From Gammaproteobacteria bacterium (GTDB lineage Bacteria; Pseudomonadota; Gammaproteobacteria; Pseudomonadales; Pseudomonadaceae), in the NCBI GenBank assembly GCA_018827205.1, contig JAHJXZ010000038.1, positions 1 through 34,499 of the forward strand: a stretch of DNA of 34,499 bases, read 5' to 3'. Below, piece by piece: positions 1 through 8,295 of the stretch; position 1 is the stretch's first letter; each line of letters opens with the position of its first letter. Position numbers and translations under genes: made by a program. Below the pieces are notes generated by a model. It had not been told where the DNA came from and made no database searches. It saw nothing but the letters and a program-made list of their open reading frames with translations.

Positions 1-470
1 AACACTTCAAACCTTTGCATCGTTGCGCCAATCCGTAGATCAACATCGGCGTCCTCGGCACAACCGAGGAGTCGTTGGCCAAGGGGGGACCGAGGGCTTA
101 TTACTTGAATCTCATGTTCCGCCAGGCAGAGCTTTAGACCTGCCCCATCAGGCCCGATGAACACGCAGAGTTCTGCACCCTGCGGATCGCTTAACCAGAC
201 CAGCGCGCCTAACTGAATCCCGTGCTTAGCGTTGAAGGGGCGCAGGCGCAGCTGCTTCCAAGCTGCCAAGGCCTGGCGTATTTCCTCTGCCCGACGCGCC
301 TGTCCAGTCGCTAGATAAGATGCCTCAAGGCCCAGGGTGTCGTATTTGTTTTCGGCGATGTTTTCTTCGTGTGTCGCTGTCTCATAGGCGGTCTGCGCCG
401 CCTGCTGGGCCTGCAGTAGGTCATTTTCGAGGCGGGTGATTACCTGTTGCAGCAGTTCGGTCTTGTTCAT
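1..470 (-). CDS. GreA/GreB-family transcription elongation factor-like protein, 3' end cut by window edge
   Basis: An open frame runs leftwards from an ATG at 470 and leaves the window without a stop, showing about 156 residues. The first ~80 residues are charged and helical, as expected for the two-helix coiled coil of Gre factors. Near residues 34-45 there is an acidic stretch (EENIAENKYDT) that resembles the acidic tip of GreA, which coordinates Mg in the RNA polymerase secondary channel. The C-terminal part carries the Gre-type motif ISPRSPLGQRLLG. Gre factors rescue backtracked RNA polymerase by stimulating transcript cleavage. It differs too much from GreA and GreB to be called either, so I treat it as a Gre-like paralogue. 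No strong Shine-Dalgarno sequence precedes the ATG. It is on the same strand as the upstream cyclase, separated by about 138 bases. Confidence 0.72.
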   Translation of the reverse strand, partial: MNKTELLQQVITRLENDLLQAQQAAQTAYETATHEENIAENKYDTLGLEASYLATGQARRAEEIRQALAAWKQLRLRPFNAKHGIQLGALVWLSDPQGAELCVFIGPDGAGLKLCLAEHEIQVISPRSPLGQRLLGCAEDADVDLRIGATMQRFEV

Positions 471-608
471 GGCGGGCACTTTCTGGGCAGGCGTGCAGGG
501 TAGCGGAAAAGCATCGGGGCGGGCAGTTGACCTGCGTGCTCCATCAAGGCCTAACGGGGCGCTGCATTCGGCGGTCGTCATGCTGGCACCGAGTGCCTTA
601 GCTCAGGC

Positions 609-2429
609 TCAGCCAAGCTGGGTACGGTTACGGCCTGCAGCTTTGGCTTGATACATAGCTGCGTCAGCCCGGCGAATCAGGGTTGTGGTGTCGTCTTCGT
701 CATGGCTCAGGGCAATGCCGATACTGGCCGCGACATGCACGGTGTGTCCTTCGAGGGTCATCGGCTGATTCAGGCGATCGAGCAGGCGTTCGGCAAGCTG
801 CTGGACGGCTTCGGCTGAGTGCACGCTTTCGCAGACCATCACGAATTCATCTCCACCCAAACGTGCCGCTAAATCACTCTCGCGCATTTGCAGATTGAGG
901 CGCTGGGCGACGTCTGCGAGTACCAGGTCACCAAAACCATGGCCATATTGGTCGTTGATGGGTTTGAAACCGTCCAGGTCAATCAGCATCACGGCCAGTA
1001 GCTCCTGGCGGCGCTGGTTGCGGCTTAATGCCTGGGTTAGGTGCTGTTGTAGCGCGGTACGGTTGGCCAGGCCCGTCAGTGGGTCGCGCATGGCTTGCTC
1101 GCTAAGGCGCTGGTTGGCCTCCTCAAGTGCCTTAGTGCGCTCGGCCACTCGCTGTTCGAGAATCCTTTCGCTGTTTTGCAGGGCAGCCTCTCGCTGCTGC
1201 TTCAGTTTGTTGAAGCGTGCGGCCAGGGCGAAAGACAGCAGGATCATTTCCAGGCTTGAACCAATCTGCATGGAATAGAGCGTCAGGAAGTTCGACGGGA
1301 TGATGGCGAAGTTACGTAACGCCAGCAGCACTGCGCCGGCCAGCAACATTATCCAGGCCACGGCAAACAAGCGGGCGCCTGGCACGCGGTAGCCGACGCA
1401 GACGAAGCTGGTAAGCAGGAGCATGACCGTGACCGTCAGCCCGGTCAGCGACATGGTCTGCAAGGCGCGCTGCACCGGCAACAGTAGGGTGGCCAGAACG
1501 GCCAGGGCGGTCGCGAAGCAGAGCACGACCAGTACACGATCCCAGCGCGGTAGCCACTGACGTGTATCGAGGAAGCTGCGGGCAAATATCGCCGAGAAGA
1601 GTGCTGCCAGTGTCAGGCTGACGGGCAGCATGCGGTTGCTCCAAGGCGCTGCCTGCGGCCATAGGTATTGTGCGCCGAGACCGTTGAGCGACAGTACGCT
1701 GAGGGCAAAGGCGCACATAAACAGCACATAGTTGAGAAAGGGACGCTCGCGTAGCGCGAGAAACAGCAGAAGGTTGTACAGGCCCAGGGCAATCAGCACG
1801 CCGCAGTAGATGGCATGCACCATGTAGCCGCGCTGGCTGTGCTGCTCGAAGTCGCTGAGCGACATCAGGCTACCGCTCAATGTCATGCTGCCAGCCGAGT
1901 CGACGCGCAGGTACAGGGTACGTTGCTCGCCAGGTTGCAGGGGGATGTCGAACACCGGCGTGCGGTGACCGACGCTGCGCTGTGAGTAGGGCACGGTATC
2001 GCCCGAGCGTGACGCACGTATGCCGTCTGTCCCGACATCGTACAGGCGCACTTCGTCCAGCGAGGGGTAGTCCAGTTCCACACGCCAGGTACGCGCTTGC
2101 ATGGCGTGCGAGCGCAGCTGCACGCGTAGCCAGACCGGCCCGCGGGTGTAGCCGAAGCTGAGATCCTTGCGATGGCGAAAGTCGGCATCGACCTGCTGTA
2201 CATCTTCCAGGGTCAGTGTGCCGCCGGGGTCGGCCAGGTAATCGGCCAGATCATTGAGGTTTTGCGCCGGTGTGTGGTCGTCGAGGCGTATTTCAGCCTG
2301 GCTCAGGGGCATTACCAGAAGCACGCAGAGCGCTAGTATCAGACTGCTTAGGCTGATCGGTAGCGATCCAGTAGCGGTGTTCCTGGCGGTGAGCATAAAG
2401 CGACCAGAGTGGCGTGCGTGCGCTGGCAT
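609..2429 (-). CDS. Membrane diguanylate cyclase, 7TMR-DISM sensor plus GGDEF
   Basis: This 606-residue protein is predicted to make c-di-GMP from two GTP. An N-terminal signal segment is followed by a periplasmic 7TMR-DISMED2-type domain (about residues 45-190), a block of seven hydrophobic helices (about 205-400), a coiled coil and a C-terminal GGDEF domain. The active-site signature GGDEF is intact near residue 525. RESD lies five residues before it and fits an RxxD inhibitory I-site, so product feedback inhibition is expected. DISMED2 domains are thought to bind carbohydrate-like ligands, but the ligand here cannot be read. The start is uncertain: an in-frame ATG at 2396 (residue 12) gives a more usual signal peptide, and neither start has a strong ribosome-binding site. 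The gene lies 62 bases downstream of the yccS-like gene on the same strand. Confidence 0.9.
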   Translation of the reverse strand: MPAHARHSGRFMLTARNTATGSLPISLSSLILALCVLLVMPLSQAEIRLDDHTPAQNLNDLADYLADPGGTLTLEDVQQVDADFRHRKDLSFGYTRGPVWLRVQLRSHAMQARTWRVELDYPSLDEVRLYDVGTDGIRASRSGDTVPYSQRSVGHRTPVFDIPLQPGEQRTLYLRVDSAGSMTLSGSLMSLSDFEQHSQRGYMVHAIYCGVLIALGLYNLLLFLALRERPFLNYVLFMCAFALSVLSLNGLGAQYLWPQAAPWSNRMLPVSLTLAALFSAIFARSFLDTRQWLPRWDRVLVVLCFATALAVLATLLLPVQRALQTMSLTGLTVTVMLLLTSFVCVGYRVPGARLFAVAWIMLLAGAVLLALRNFAIIPSNFLTLYSMQIGSSLEMILLSFALAARFNKLKQQREAALQNSERILEQRVAERTKALEEANQRLSEQAMRDPLTGLANRTALQQHLTQALSRNQRRQELLAVMLIDLDGFKPINDQYGHGFGDLVLADVAQRLNLQMRESDLAARLGGDEFVMVCESVHSAEAVQQLAERLLDRLNQPMTLEGHTVHVAASIGIALSHDEDDTTTLIRRADAAMYQAKAAGRNRTQLG

Positions 2430-2483
2430 ACTGGCAGAAAGCCTGCTCTATACGCTAGCCCATAGTGGCCGGTTGCCCATACG

Positions 2484-2504
2484 GCCTGAGGCTAAGCCTC
2501 AGGT
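2484..2504 (-). other. Perfect inverted repeat spanning the yccS stop codon
   Basis: CCTGAGGC (2485-2492) and GCCTCAGG (2496-2503) are perfectly complementary around a three-base loop. The yccS stop codon sits at the loop edge (2492-2494). No T-run follows on the minus strand, so it does not look like a standard intrinsic terminator. It could still stabilise or help process the yccS-cyclase transcript. Confidence 0.4.
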
Positions 2505-4669
2505 TGGCGTTTTTGCAGGTGTGAGGCCAGGGTACGCAATGGCCCCAGCTGGCGGCAGATCAGTGCCAGCTGGGTCTGCAGCAACCGTTGTTGGTCATCT
2601 AGGTCGTCGCTGAGTGTCTCCAGTTCGCCGGCCAGCTGTTCTTCGGCGTCACTGTAGATAGCCACTGGGCGTTCATCGCTAAGGCAGCTCGCGATCTCGT
2701 CCAGACTGGCGGCCAGGCGACTGGCGCTAACCAGCAGCGGGTTGTTCTGTTCGCTTAGGCTGGTTTCGCCACGGTGCGCACCTAGGCCGGAGAGATAACT
2801 CAACAGGGTGTGCGACAGCACCAGAAAGCGAAAGCCGATATCCGCTTCCTTACGAAAATGCCCAGGCTCCATCAGCATGTTGCCGAGGGTGGTGGACAGC
2901 GAAGCATCAGCGTTATGCGCATTACGCCTGGCCAGGCGGTAGGCCAGGTCGTCACGTTTGCCGCTGGCGTACTGGGCGATGATCTGCTGTAGGTAGCGGC
3001 TGTTGCAGCTCAGAGTGCTGGCGAGAAGGTGATTCAGACGACGGCCCTGCCAGTCCGGCAGAATCAGCAGCACCGCCAAACCGGCAATCAGGCTACCGAG
3101 CAGGGTGTCGACCAGCCGTGGAATAAACAGCCCGTAGCCATTACCCACCTGATTGAAACAGAACAGCACCAGTAGGGTGATCGCGGCTGTGGCCAGGGTG
3201 TAGCGGCTGCTGCGCAGGGCAAAGAACACCACGCCTGCGACGACCGCAAACAGTGCCTGCACCAGCTGATTGGGGAATAGGTCGAACAGCGCCCAGCCGA
3301 GCAGCAGGCCAAGTACGGTGCCGCTGATACGCTGAACCAGTTTGAGTCGGGTTGCGCCGTAGTTCGGCTGACAGACGAACAGCGTGGTCAGCAAAATCCA
3401 GTAGCCCTGGGTGGGGTGAATCCAGTGCAGTACGCCGTAACCGGCCGCCAGGGCGATGGATAGACGCAGGGCATGGCGAAATAGCAGCGAAGTCGGCGTC
3501 AGCTGCAGGCGCAGGCGTTCCCAGACATCCTTGAGTGACTGTGGCTCGCGGTCGAGCAGGCTGCTGTCCTGTTGCTCCGCCATGGCGTCGGGGTTACTGG
3601 CGTTGCCCAGTAGCGTATCCAGGCTGCGCAGGTTGCCGGCCAGCGCGCCGAGCGAGCGCAGCAGATGACGCCAGGCCGGGTTGCTCTGTACGCGCAGGTG
3701 TTCGAGGGAGTCGTGCAGGTCGTCCAGCGCCTGGTGGCACAGCTCGCGGTATTCAAACGGCTGGCGTAGCTCGATCGCCTGGGCCAGGCGCTGGCAGGCT
3801 TCGCCATGTAGACGCAGCAGACGTTGGCAGCGGAATAGCACATCGCTGTGGAAGAACGCCTCGGCCAGTTCGTTATAAGGGTAGTGCGAGGAGCTGGCGC
3901 GCTCGTGGATATCCTGAGCGAGAAAATACAGTTTCAGGTAGCGGCTGACCTTCGGCCCGGGCCGGCCATTGCCGACCCGGTGCAGGATAATTTCCTTGGC
4001 TGCATTCAGCGCCGCCACCACTCGACCGTTCTGTTTGGCCAGTGCTAGGCGGCGCTCTTCCACATCCAGCTGACGCAGCGGTTCGAACAGCGCGGCCTTG
4101 AGTTTGAGGTACTGGCCCAGCTCACGGAACAGCCGCGCCAGGCTGTGCTGCACCGGCTGGTTGGCAAAAAGGGCATTCCACAGCACCGACAGCAGGCCGT
4201 ACCAGGCGGCGCCAGCCACCAGCAGTAGCGGCTCCTGCCAGAGTCCCGCTGCGCCACCACGCTGCTCCACGCCGATCATGCTGTATACCGCGAGGATCAA
4301 AGTCGCCGCACCGAGAGTGGCGTAGCGTTCGCCGAGTGCGCCGAGCATCGTCAGGGCAAAGCTGGACAACGCCAACGCGCAGACAAACAGCCAGGGGTAG
4401 GGGAACAGGAACTCCACCACATAGGCCGCCACACTGAAGCAGCCGAGGGTGACCAGCAGTGCAATCAGGCGGCCCTGCCAGCTGTCATCAGTCTCCGCCA
4501 GGGCACTGGCGATTACCCCGAGGAACAGCGGGATCAGTGCATGCATCCAGCCCTGCGACCAGCACAGCAGCAGCGCCCCGCTGAGGGCAATGAATACCCG
4601 CAGGCTGTAGCTGAATTTGTCCTGGGCCCAGAGGCGACGGAACGAGTGGCGCAGCGCAGTGGACGGCAT
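2492..4669 (-). CDS. yccS: FUSC/YccS-family inner-membrane protein
   Basis: This 725-residue protein has the two-module layout of YccS/YhfK-type FUSC proteins. A first cluster of membrane helices (about residues 20-190) is followed by a soluble helical region (about 190-390), a second membrane cluster (about 400-525) and a C-terminal cytosolic helical domain. The length matches the YccS family (about 700-730). FUSC proteins are related to aromatic-acid efflux components such as AaeB and to aluminium-activated malate channels. The substrate of YccS proteins is not established, so a transport role is inferred from family only. The ATG at 4669 is preceded by AAGG about seven bases upstream. The following cyclase is probably cotranscribed. 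Confidence 0.85.
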   Translation of the reverse strand: MPSTALRHSFRRLWAQDKFSYSLRVFIALSGALLLCWSQGWMHALIPLFLGVIASALAETDDSWQGRLIALLVTLGCFSVAAYVVEFLFPYPWLFVCALALSSFALTMLGALGERYATLGAATLILAVYSMIGVEQRGGAAGLWQEPLLLVAGAAWYGLLSVLWNALFANQPVQHSLARLFRELGQYLKLKAALFEPLRQLDVEERRLALAKQNGRVVAALNAAKEIILHRVGNGRPGPKVSRYLKLYFLAQDIHERASSSHYPYNELAEAFFHSDVLFRCQRLLRLHGEACQRLAQAIELRQPFEYRELCHQALDDLHDSLEHLRVQSNPAWRHLLRSLGALAGNLRSLDTLLGNASNPDAMAEQQDSSLLDREPQSLKDVWERLRLQLTPTSLLFRHALRLSIALAAGYGVLHWIHPTQGYWILLTTLFVCQPNYGATRLKLVQRISGTVLGLLLGWALFDLFPNQLVQALFAVVAGVVFFALRSSRYTLATAAITLLVLFCFNQVGNGYGLFIPRLVDTLLGSLIAGLAVLLILPDWQGRRLNHLLASTLSCNSRYLQQIIAQYASGKRDDLAYRLARRNAHNADASLSTTLGNMLMEPGHFRKEADIGFRFLVLSHTLLSYLSGLGAHRGETSLSEQNNPLLVSASRLAASLDEIASCLSDERPVAIYSDAEEQLAGELETLSDDLDDQQRLLQTQLALICRQLGPLRTLASHLQKRQPEA

Positions 4670-4839
4670 GGCCCAACCTTGATCAACCGTAACAGGTAGC
4701 AGCCTAACGGAGTCTGTGTCGAGTTGGCAGCAGCCTCGGCTGTTCTGGCGGATTTAAATGCGCCAGGGGTCGGTTGTTTGGTGTGAATCATGGCAGGCGG
4801 CTACGCTAAAGTTATCCACTCATTAGCGAGGCATCGGCC

Positions 4840-5616
4840 ATGTTGTTCACTTGTGTGCGTGGACTGTTCCCGTTGCTGTTCATCAGTCTGTTGTGCGTGA
4901 GCCTGCAGGCCCAGCCGTTACGCCTGTATACCGAAGAATACCCACCCATCAACTTCAGCAAGAACGGCGAGCCGACAGGCCTGGCCACCGAAGTGGTGCA
5001 AGCCATCATGCAGCGCACCGGACAAAATGCGCCGATTAGCGTGGTGCCCTGGGCGCGGGGTTATCAGCTGGCCCTGACTCGCGCCAATACCGGGCTGTTC
5101 GTGACCATGCGCACTCGTGAGCGTGAGCAGCTGTTCAAGTGGGTAGGGCCGATTACCCGCAATGTCACCAGCTTCTATGCACTGCGCCGTTCTTTTTTGT
5201 CGATCAGCCGTCTGGAAGAAGCCCGCGAGTACGGCGAAATTGCCGTGCCGCGCGACTGGTACAGCCACCAGCGCCTGCTGGCCGAGGGCTTTAGCAACCT
5301 TACCCCGGTCACTGGGCCGGCGCAGGTGGTGAGTATGCTCAAGCGCGGACGGGTCAAGTTGATGGTGCTGGATAATCTCAGCCTCAATGCACTGCTGGCG
5401 CAGGGCGATATTCAGGCCGACGAGGTGCAGCTGTTGTTCAACTTTATGCACAGCGACAGCTATATCGCCTTTTCCCAGCAGACCGATGATGCGCTGATTA
5501 CTCGCTGGCAACGTGAACTCGACACCATGAAGAGCGACGGCAGCTTTGCTGCAATCCATCAGAAGTGGCTGCCGGGGGAGCCGTTGCCGCCGCTTGAACC
5601 CGCTCCCGCGCCTTGA
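4840..5616 (+). CDS. Periplasmic amino-acid-type (family 3) solute-binding protein
   Basis: This 258-residue protein begins with a clear signal peptide, with likely cleavage after LQAQ near residue 26. The mature part starts LRLYTEEYPPINF and continues with GEPTGLATEVVQAI. These are the usual first strand and helix of family-3 extracellular solute-binding proteins. It should bind a small polar molecule, classically an amino acid, in the periplasm. No permease or ATPase gene is adjacent, so it may work with a distant transporter or be a stand-alone sensor or enzyme-like member of the fold. It is divergent from the yccS-like gene across 170 bases. It ends four bases from the convergent flavoprotein gene. 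Confidence 0.85.
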   Translation: MLFTCVRGLFPLLFISLLCVSLQAQPLRLYTEEYPPINFSKNGEPTGLATEVVQAIMQRTGQNAPISVVPWARGYQLALTRANTGLFVTMRTREREQLFKWVGPITRNVTSFYALRRSFLSISRLEEAREYGEIAVPRDWYSHQRLLAEGFSNLTPVTGPAQVVSMLKRGRVKLMVLDNLSLNALLAQGDIQADEVQLLFNFMHSDSYIAFSQQTDDALITRWQRELDTMKSDGSFAAIHQKWLPGEPLPPLEPAPAP

Positions 5617-5620
5617 TGCT

Positions 5621-6805
5621 TCAGACGTATTGGGCCGCCGCATAGCCCGAGGCCCAGGCCCACTGGAAGTTGAAGCCACCCAGATGCCCCGTCACATCCA
5701 GCACTTCGCCGACAAAGTACAGCCCCGGAGATATCAGCGACTCCATGGTTTTCGACGACACCTCGCGAGTGTCCACGCCGCCCAGCGTGACCTCGGCAGT
5801 GCGGTAACCCTCCGTGCCGGCTGGCACAAGCTGCCAGTCGCCAAGTTGTTCGGCAATCGCCTTGAGTTCAGCGTGGGTGTACTGCTTCATCGGCTTGGAG
5901 GCGAACCAGTTGTCTGCCAGCAGGCCGGCCATCTTCTTGGTAAACAGCTCAGCCAGCAGGGTTTTCAGCTCGCTGTTGGGGCGTTCGCGTTGTTGCTCGG
6001 CCAGCCACTCTGGCAGGTCGATATGCGGCAGCAGGTTGATACTGACGGCATCGCCGGGTTGCCAGAATGAGGAAATCTGCAGAATCGCCGGGCCGGACAG
6101 GCCGCGGTGGGTGAACAGGATATTTTCCTTGAAGCTCTGCCCGTTGCAGCTCACCACGCAGTCTTCCACCGAAGTGCCGGACAGCTCGGTGCACAGCGCC
6201 TTGAGCGCCGGGTCGGTGAGGGTGAACGGCACCAGACCGGCGCGGGTCGGCAGCAGCTCGTGGCCGAACTGCTTGGCCACCTGATAGCCGAAGCCGCTGG
6301 CGCCGAGGGTGGGGATCGACAGGCCGCCGGTTGCGATCACCAGCGATCCGCAGCGCACCAGGCCGGCGCTGGTCTGCAGCTGATAACCACTGTCCAGTTT
6401 GCTGATCTCGCTCACCGAGGTGTCCAGTCGCAGCTCAACACCCGCTTCATCGCACTCGCTTAGCAGCAGGCCGAGAATGTCGCTGGCCTTGTTGTCGCAG
6501 AACAGCTGGCCGAGTTTCTTCTCGTGGTACGGCACGCCGTGTTTGGCCACCAGGCCGATAAAATCCCACTGGGTGTAGCGCGCCAGAGCGGATTTGCAGA
6601 AGTGCGGATTCTCCGAGAGAAAGTTGCTCGGTTCACAGTACATGTTGGTGAAGTTGCAGCGCCCACCACCTGACATGAGGATCTTCTTGCCGGCCTTATT
6701 GGCGTGATCCAGCAACAGCACCTGCCGCCCGCGCGCAGCAGCAGTCAGCGCGCACATAAGGCCGGCGGCGCCGGCTCCAATAATCACGACCTGGGGTGTA
6801 AGCAC
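5621..6805 (-). CDS. HI0933/YhiN-family FAD-dependent oxidoreductase
   Basis: With a GTG start at 6805 the product is 394 residues, beginning MLTPQVVIIGAGAAGLM. GTG is chosen because GAGGAAG sits five bases upstream. Extending to an upstream in-frame start at 6859 would add residues that do not look like family N-termini. The Rossmann dinucleotide-binding motif GAGAAG is at the N-terminus, followed by the family signature GKKILMSGGGRCNFTN. A second glycine-rich FAD contact, LYFVGEVLDVTGHLGGFN, lies near the C-terminus. Members are often annotated as aminoacetone-oxidase-like or BaiN-like, but the physiological substrate is not known. I would annotate only as NAD(P)/FAD-dependent oxidoreductase. 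The neighbouring GNAT gene starts upstream on the same strand, 55 bases away. Confidence 0.88.
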   Translation of the reverse strand: MLTPQVVIIGAGAAGLMCALTAAARGRQVLLLDHANKAGKKILMSGGGRCNFTNMYCEPSNFLSENPHFCKSALARYTQWDFIGLVAKHGVPYHEKKLGQLFCDNKASDILGLLLSECDEAGVELRLDTSVSEISKLDSGYQLQTSAGLVRCGSLVIATGGLSIPTLGASGFGYQVAKQFGHELLPTRAGLVPFTLTDPALKALCTELSGTSVEDCVVSCNGQSFKENILFTHRGLSGPAILQISSFWQPGDAVSINLLPHIDLPEWLAEQQRERPNSELKTLLAELFTKKMAGLLADNWFASKPMKQYTHAELKAIAEQLGDWQLVPAGTEGYRTAEVTLGGVDTREVSSKTMESLISPGLYFVGEVLDVTGHLGGFNFQWAWASGYAAAQYV

Positions 6806-6860
6806 AGCAACTTCCTCAACCTGCGACACGCGCCAACGCTGGCGCAAAACAGCGCGCATC

Positions 6861-7427
6861 TTAACTGCAAGTTGTCGGGTGCGCTTGAGGGTGAGACGTG
6901 AGGTCGTAGGCCATTACCTGCATGCCGATCTCGAACATGTCGGTGCTGAATGGGATTTCCCCATAGGTACGGAAACCGAACCGTGTATAGAAAGCCTGGG
7001 CCGCGCGATTGCTCTTTAGAACATCCAGCCACAGCAGGTGTTGTTGCCGTGCCAATACATATTCACAGATAACTCGCAGCAGCTGCTCGCCATAGCCTTT
7101 GCCGGTCGAAGACTTGAGTAGGTAGATCTTCTGCAGCTCTACGCCCACGGTATTGCCTAAAGGCATGGGGCTATTCCAGTTGAGTTTGGCAAAGCCCTGG
7201 ATGTTTCCGCCATTGTCCTCGGCCAGAAGCCACAGATGCTTTTCTGTTGCGGCGAGCGAGTTGACTAGGTTTTCGCTTGAGAAATCCTCGGCAAGGAAGC
7301 GCTGCATTCCCGCTCGTGTCCAGATTTCACTGAAATGCTCACGGTAGGTATCACAGCCGATGCGCTGTAAGGCCTCTAGATCAGCATGTTGGGCATCGTA
7401 AATACGTAGGGGTTGTTGTTGCATCAT
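6861..7427 (-). CDS. GNAT-family N-acetyltransferase
   Basis: This 188-residue protein has the GNAT fold pattern. The acetyl-CoA pyrophosphate loop motif A is visible as LKSSTGKGYGEQLL (about residues 104-117). It is followed by the motif B region WLDVLKSNRAAQAFYTRFGFRTYGE, typical of small-molecule or protein N-acetyltransferases. The substrate cannot be deduced. The gene starts with two consecutive ATG codons (7427 and 7424), and a strong AAGGAG lies about nine bases upstream. It is divergent from the second solute-binding protein gene, leaving 130 bases for both promoters. Confidence 0.85.
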   Translation of the reverse strand: MMQQQPLRIYDAQHADLEALQRIGCDTYREHFSEIWTRAGMQRFLAEDFSSENLVNSLAATEKHLWLLAEDNGGNIQGFAKLNWNSPMPLGNTVGVELQKIYLLKSSTGKGYGEQLLRVICEYVLARQQHLLWLDVLKSNRAAQAFYTRFGFRTYGEIPFSTDMFEIGMQVMAYDLTSHPQAHPTTCS

Positions 7428-7557
7428 GCGGCAAAACTCCTTTTTTGCCGTACTGAGTTGTTGTGTGCACAGAATAGCTTTCGCTGCTATGAGCGCGCTG
7501 TCAAAAAGCGCTGTGGCAGCTAGGATTAGTTTTCTGCTTTCTCTGGAATTGCCGTTG

Positions 7558-8295
7558 ATGAATGGACTGCGTGCCTGCCTGCTGTTGTGGCTGCTGATGG
7601 CGCCCCTGTATGGCTATGCTGCAGAGACTTTGCGTCTGGTCGCGGACCCTTGGCCGCCATTCAATGACCAGACGCTACTGAATAATGGCGTAGCCTCCGA
7701 TTTGGTGACCACTGCCCTGAACCGCGCCGGCTACACCACCAGCTACGCTCAGGTGCCGTGGGAGCGCGCGGTGCGCGGGTTGCAGCAGGAAGTCTACGAT
7801 GTGCTGATCAATGCCTGGTACACCGATGAGCGGGCCGTCTTTGGCCATTATTCGCAGCCCTACCTGATCAACCGCATCCGTTTTCTGCAGCGCAAGGGCG
7901 GCCAGATCAGTTTCAAGCAGTTATCCGACCTGTATCCCTACAGCATTGCAGTGGTGCGCGGTTACGCCTATTCCAGCGAGTTCGATCAGGACAGCCGGCT
8001 GACCAAGGTCGGTGTGGTCGGCTTTGAAGTGGGGGCGCGCATGCTGCAGGCGCGACGGGTGCAGCTGACGCTAGAGGATGAGTTGGTGGCGCGCTATCAC
8101 CTGAGCCGCAGCCTGGCCGGGATTCGCGATGAATTGGAGTTTCTGCCGCAGCCGTTAAGCGAGAACGGTCTACATATTCTGGTCAGTCGCAAACACCCGC
8201 AGCATCAGCAGATTGTCGATGCCTTCAACAAGGCCATTGAGGACATGCGCGCTGATGGCAGTTATGCGCAGATTTTTCAACGCCACGGTTTGTAG
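7558..8295 (+). CDS. Second periplasmic family-3 solute-binding protein
   Basis: The reading frame is open from 7426, but the protein-like start is the ATG at 7558, giving 245 residues. The signal peptide MNGLRACLLLWLLMAPLYGYA leads into LRLVADPWPPFNDQ, the family-3 binding-protein opening, and GVASDLVTTALNRAGY. GGAA about nine bases before this ATG is a modest ribosome-binding site. Like the gene at 4840 it has no nearby permease. The two are paralogous in fold but clearly diverged. Its stop codon directly abuts the stop of the convergent response regulator, with no bases between them. Confidence 0.82.
   Translation: MNGLRACLLLWLLMAPLYGYAAETLRLVADPWPPFNDQTLLNNGVASDLVTTALNRAGYTTSYAQVPWERAVRGLQQEVYDVLINAWYTDERAVFGHYSQPYLINRIRFLQRKGGQISFKQLSDLYPYSIAVVRGYAYSSEFDQDSRLTKVGVVGFEVGARMLQARRVQLTLEDELVARYHLSRSLAGIRDELEFLPQPLSENGLHILVSRKHPQHQQIVDAFNKAIEDMRADGSYAQIFQRHGL

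Noticed and set aside
585..597. Short inverted repeat GGCAC/GTGCC downstream of the cyclase gene
   Set aside because: Only five base pairs and no T-run on the minus strand, so it is too weak to call a terminator.
7426..7557. Extension of the second binding protein back to 7426
   Set aside because: It would bury the signal peptide 44 residues in and overlap the GNAT start on the other strand. The ATG at 7558 fits far better.
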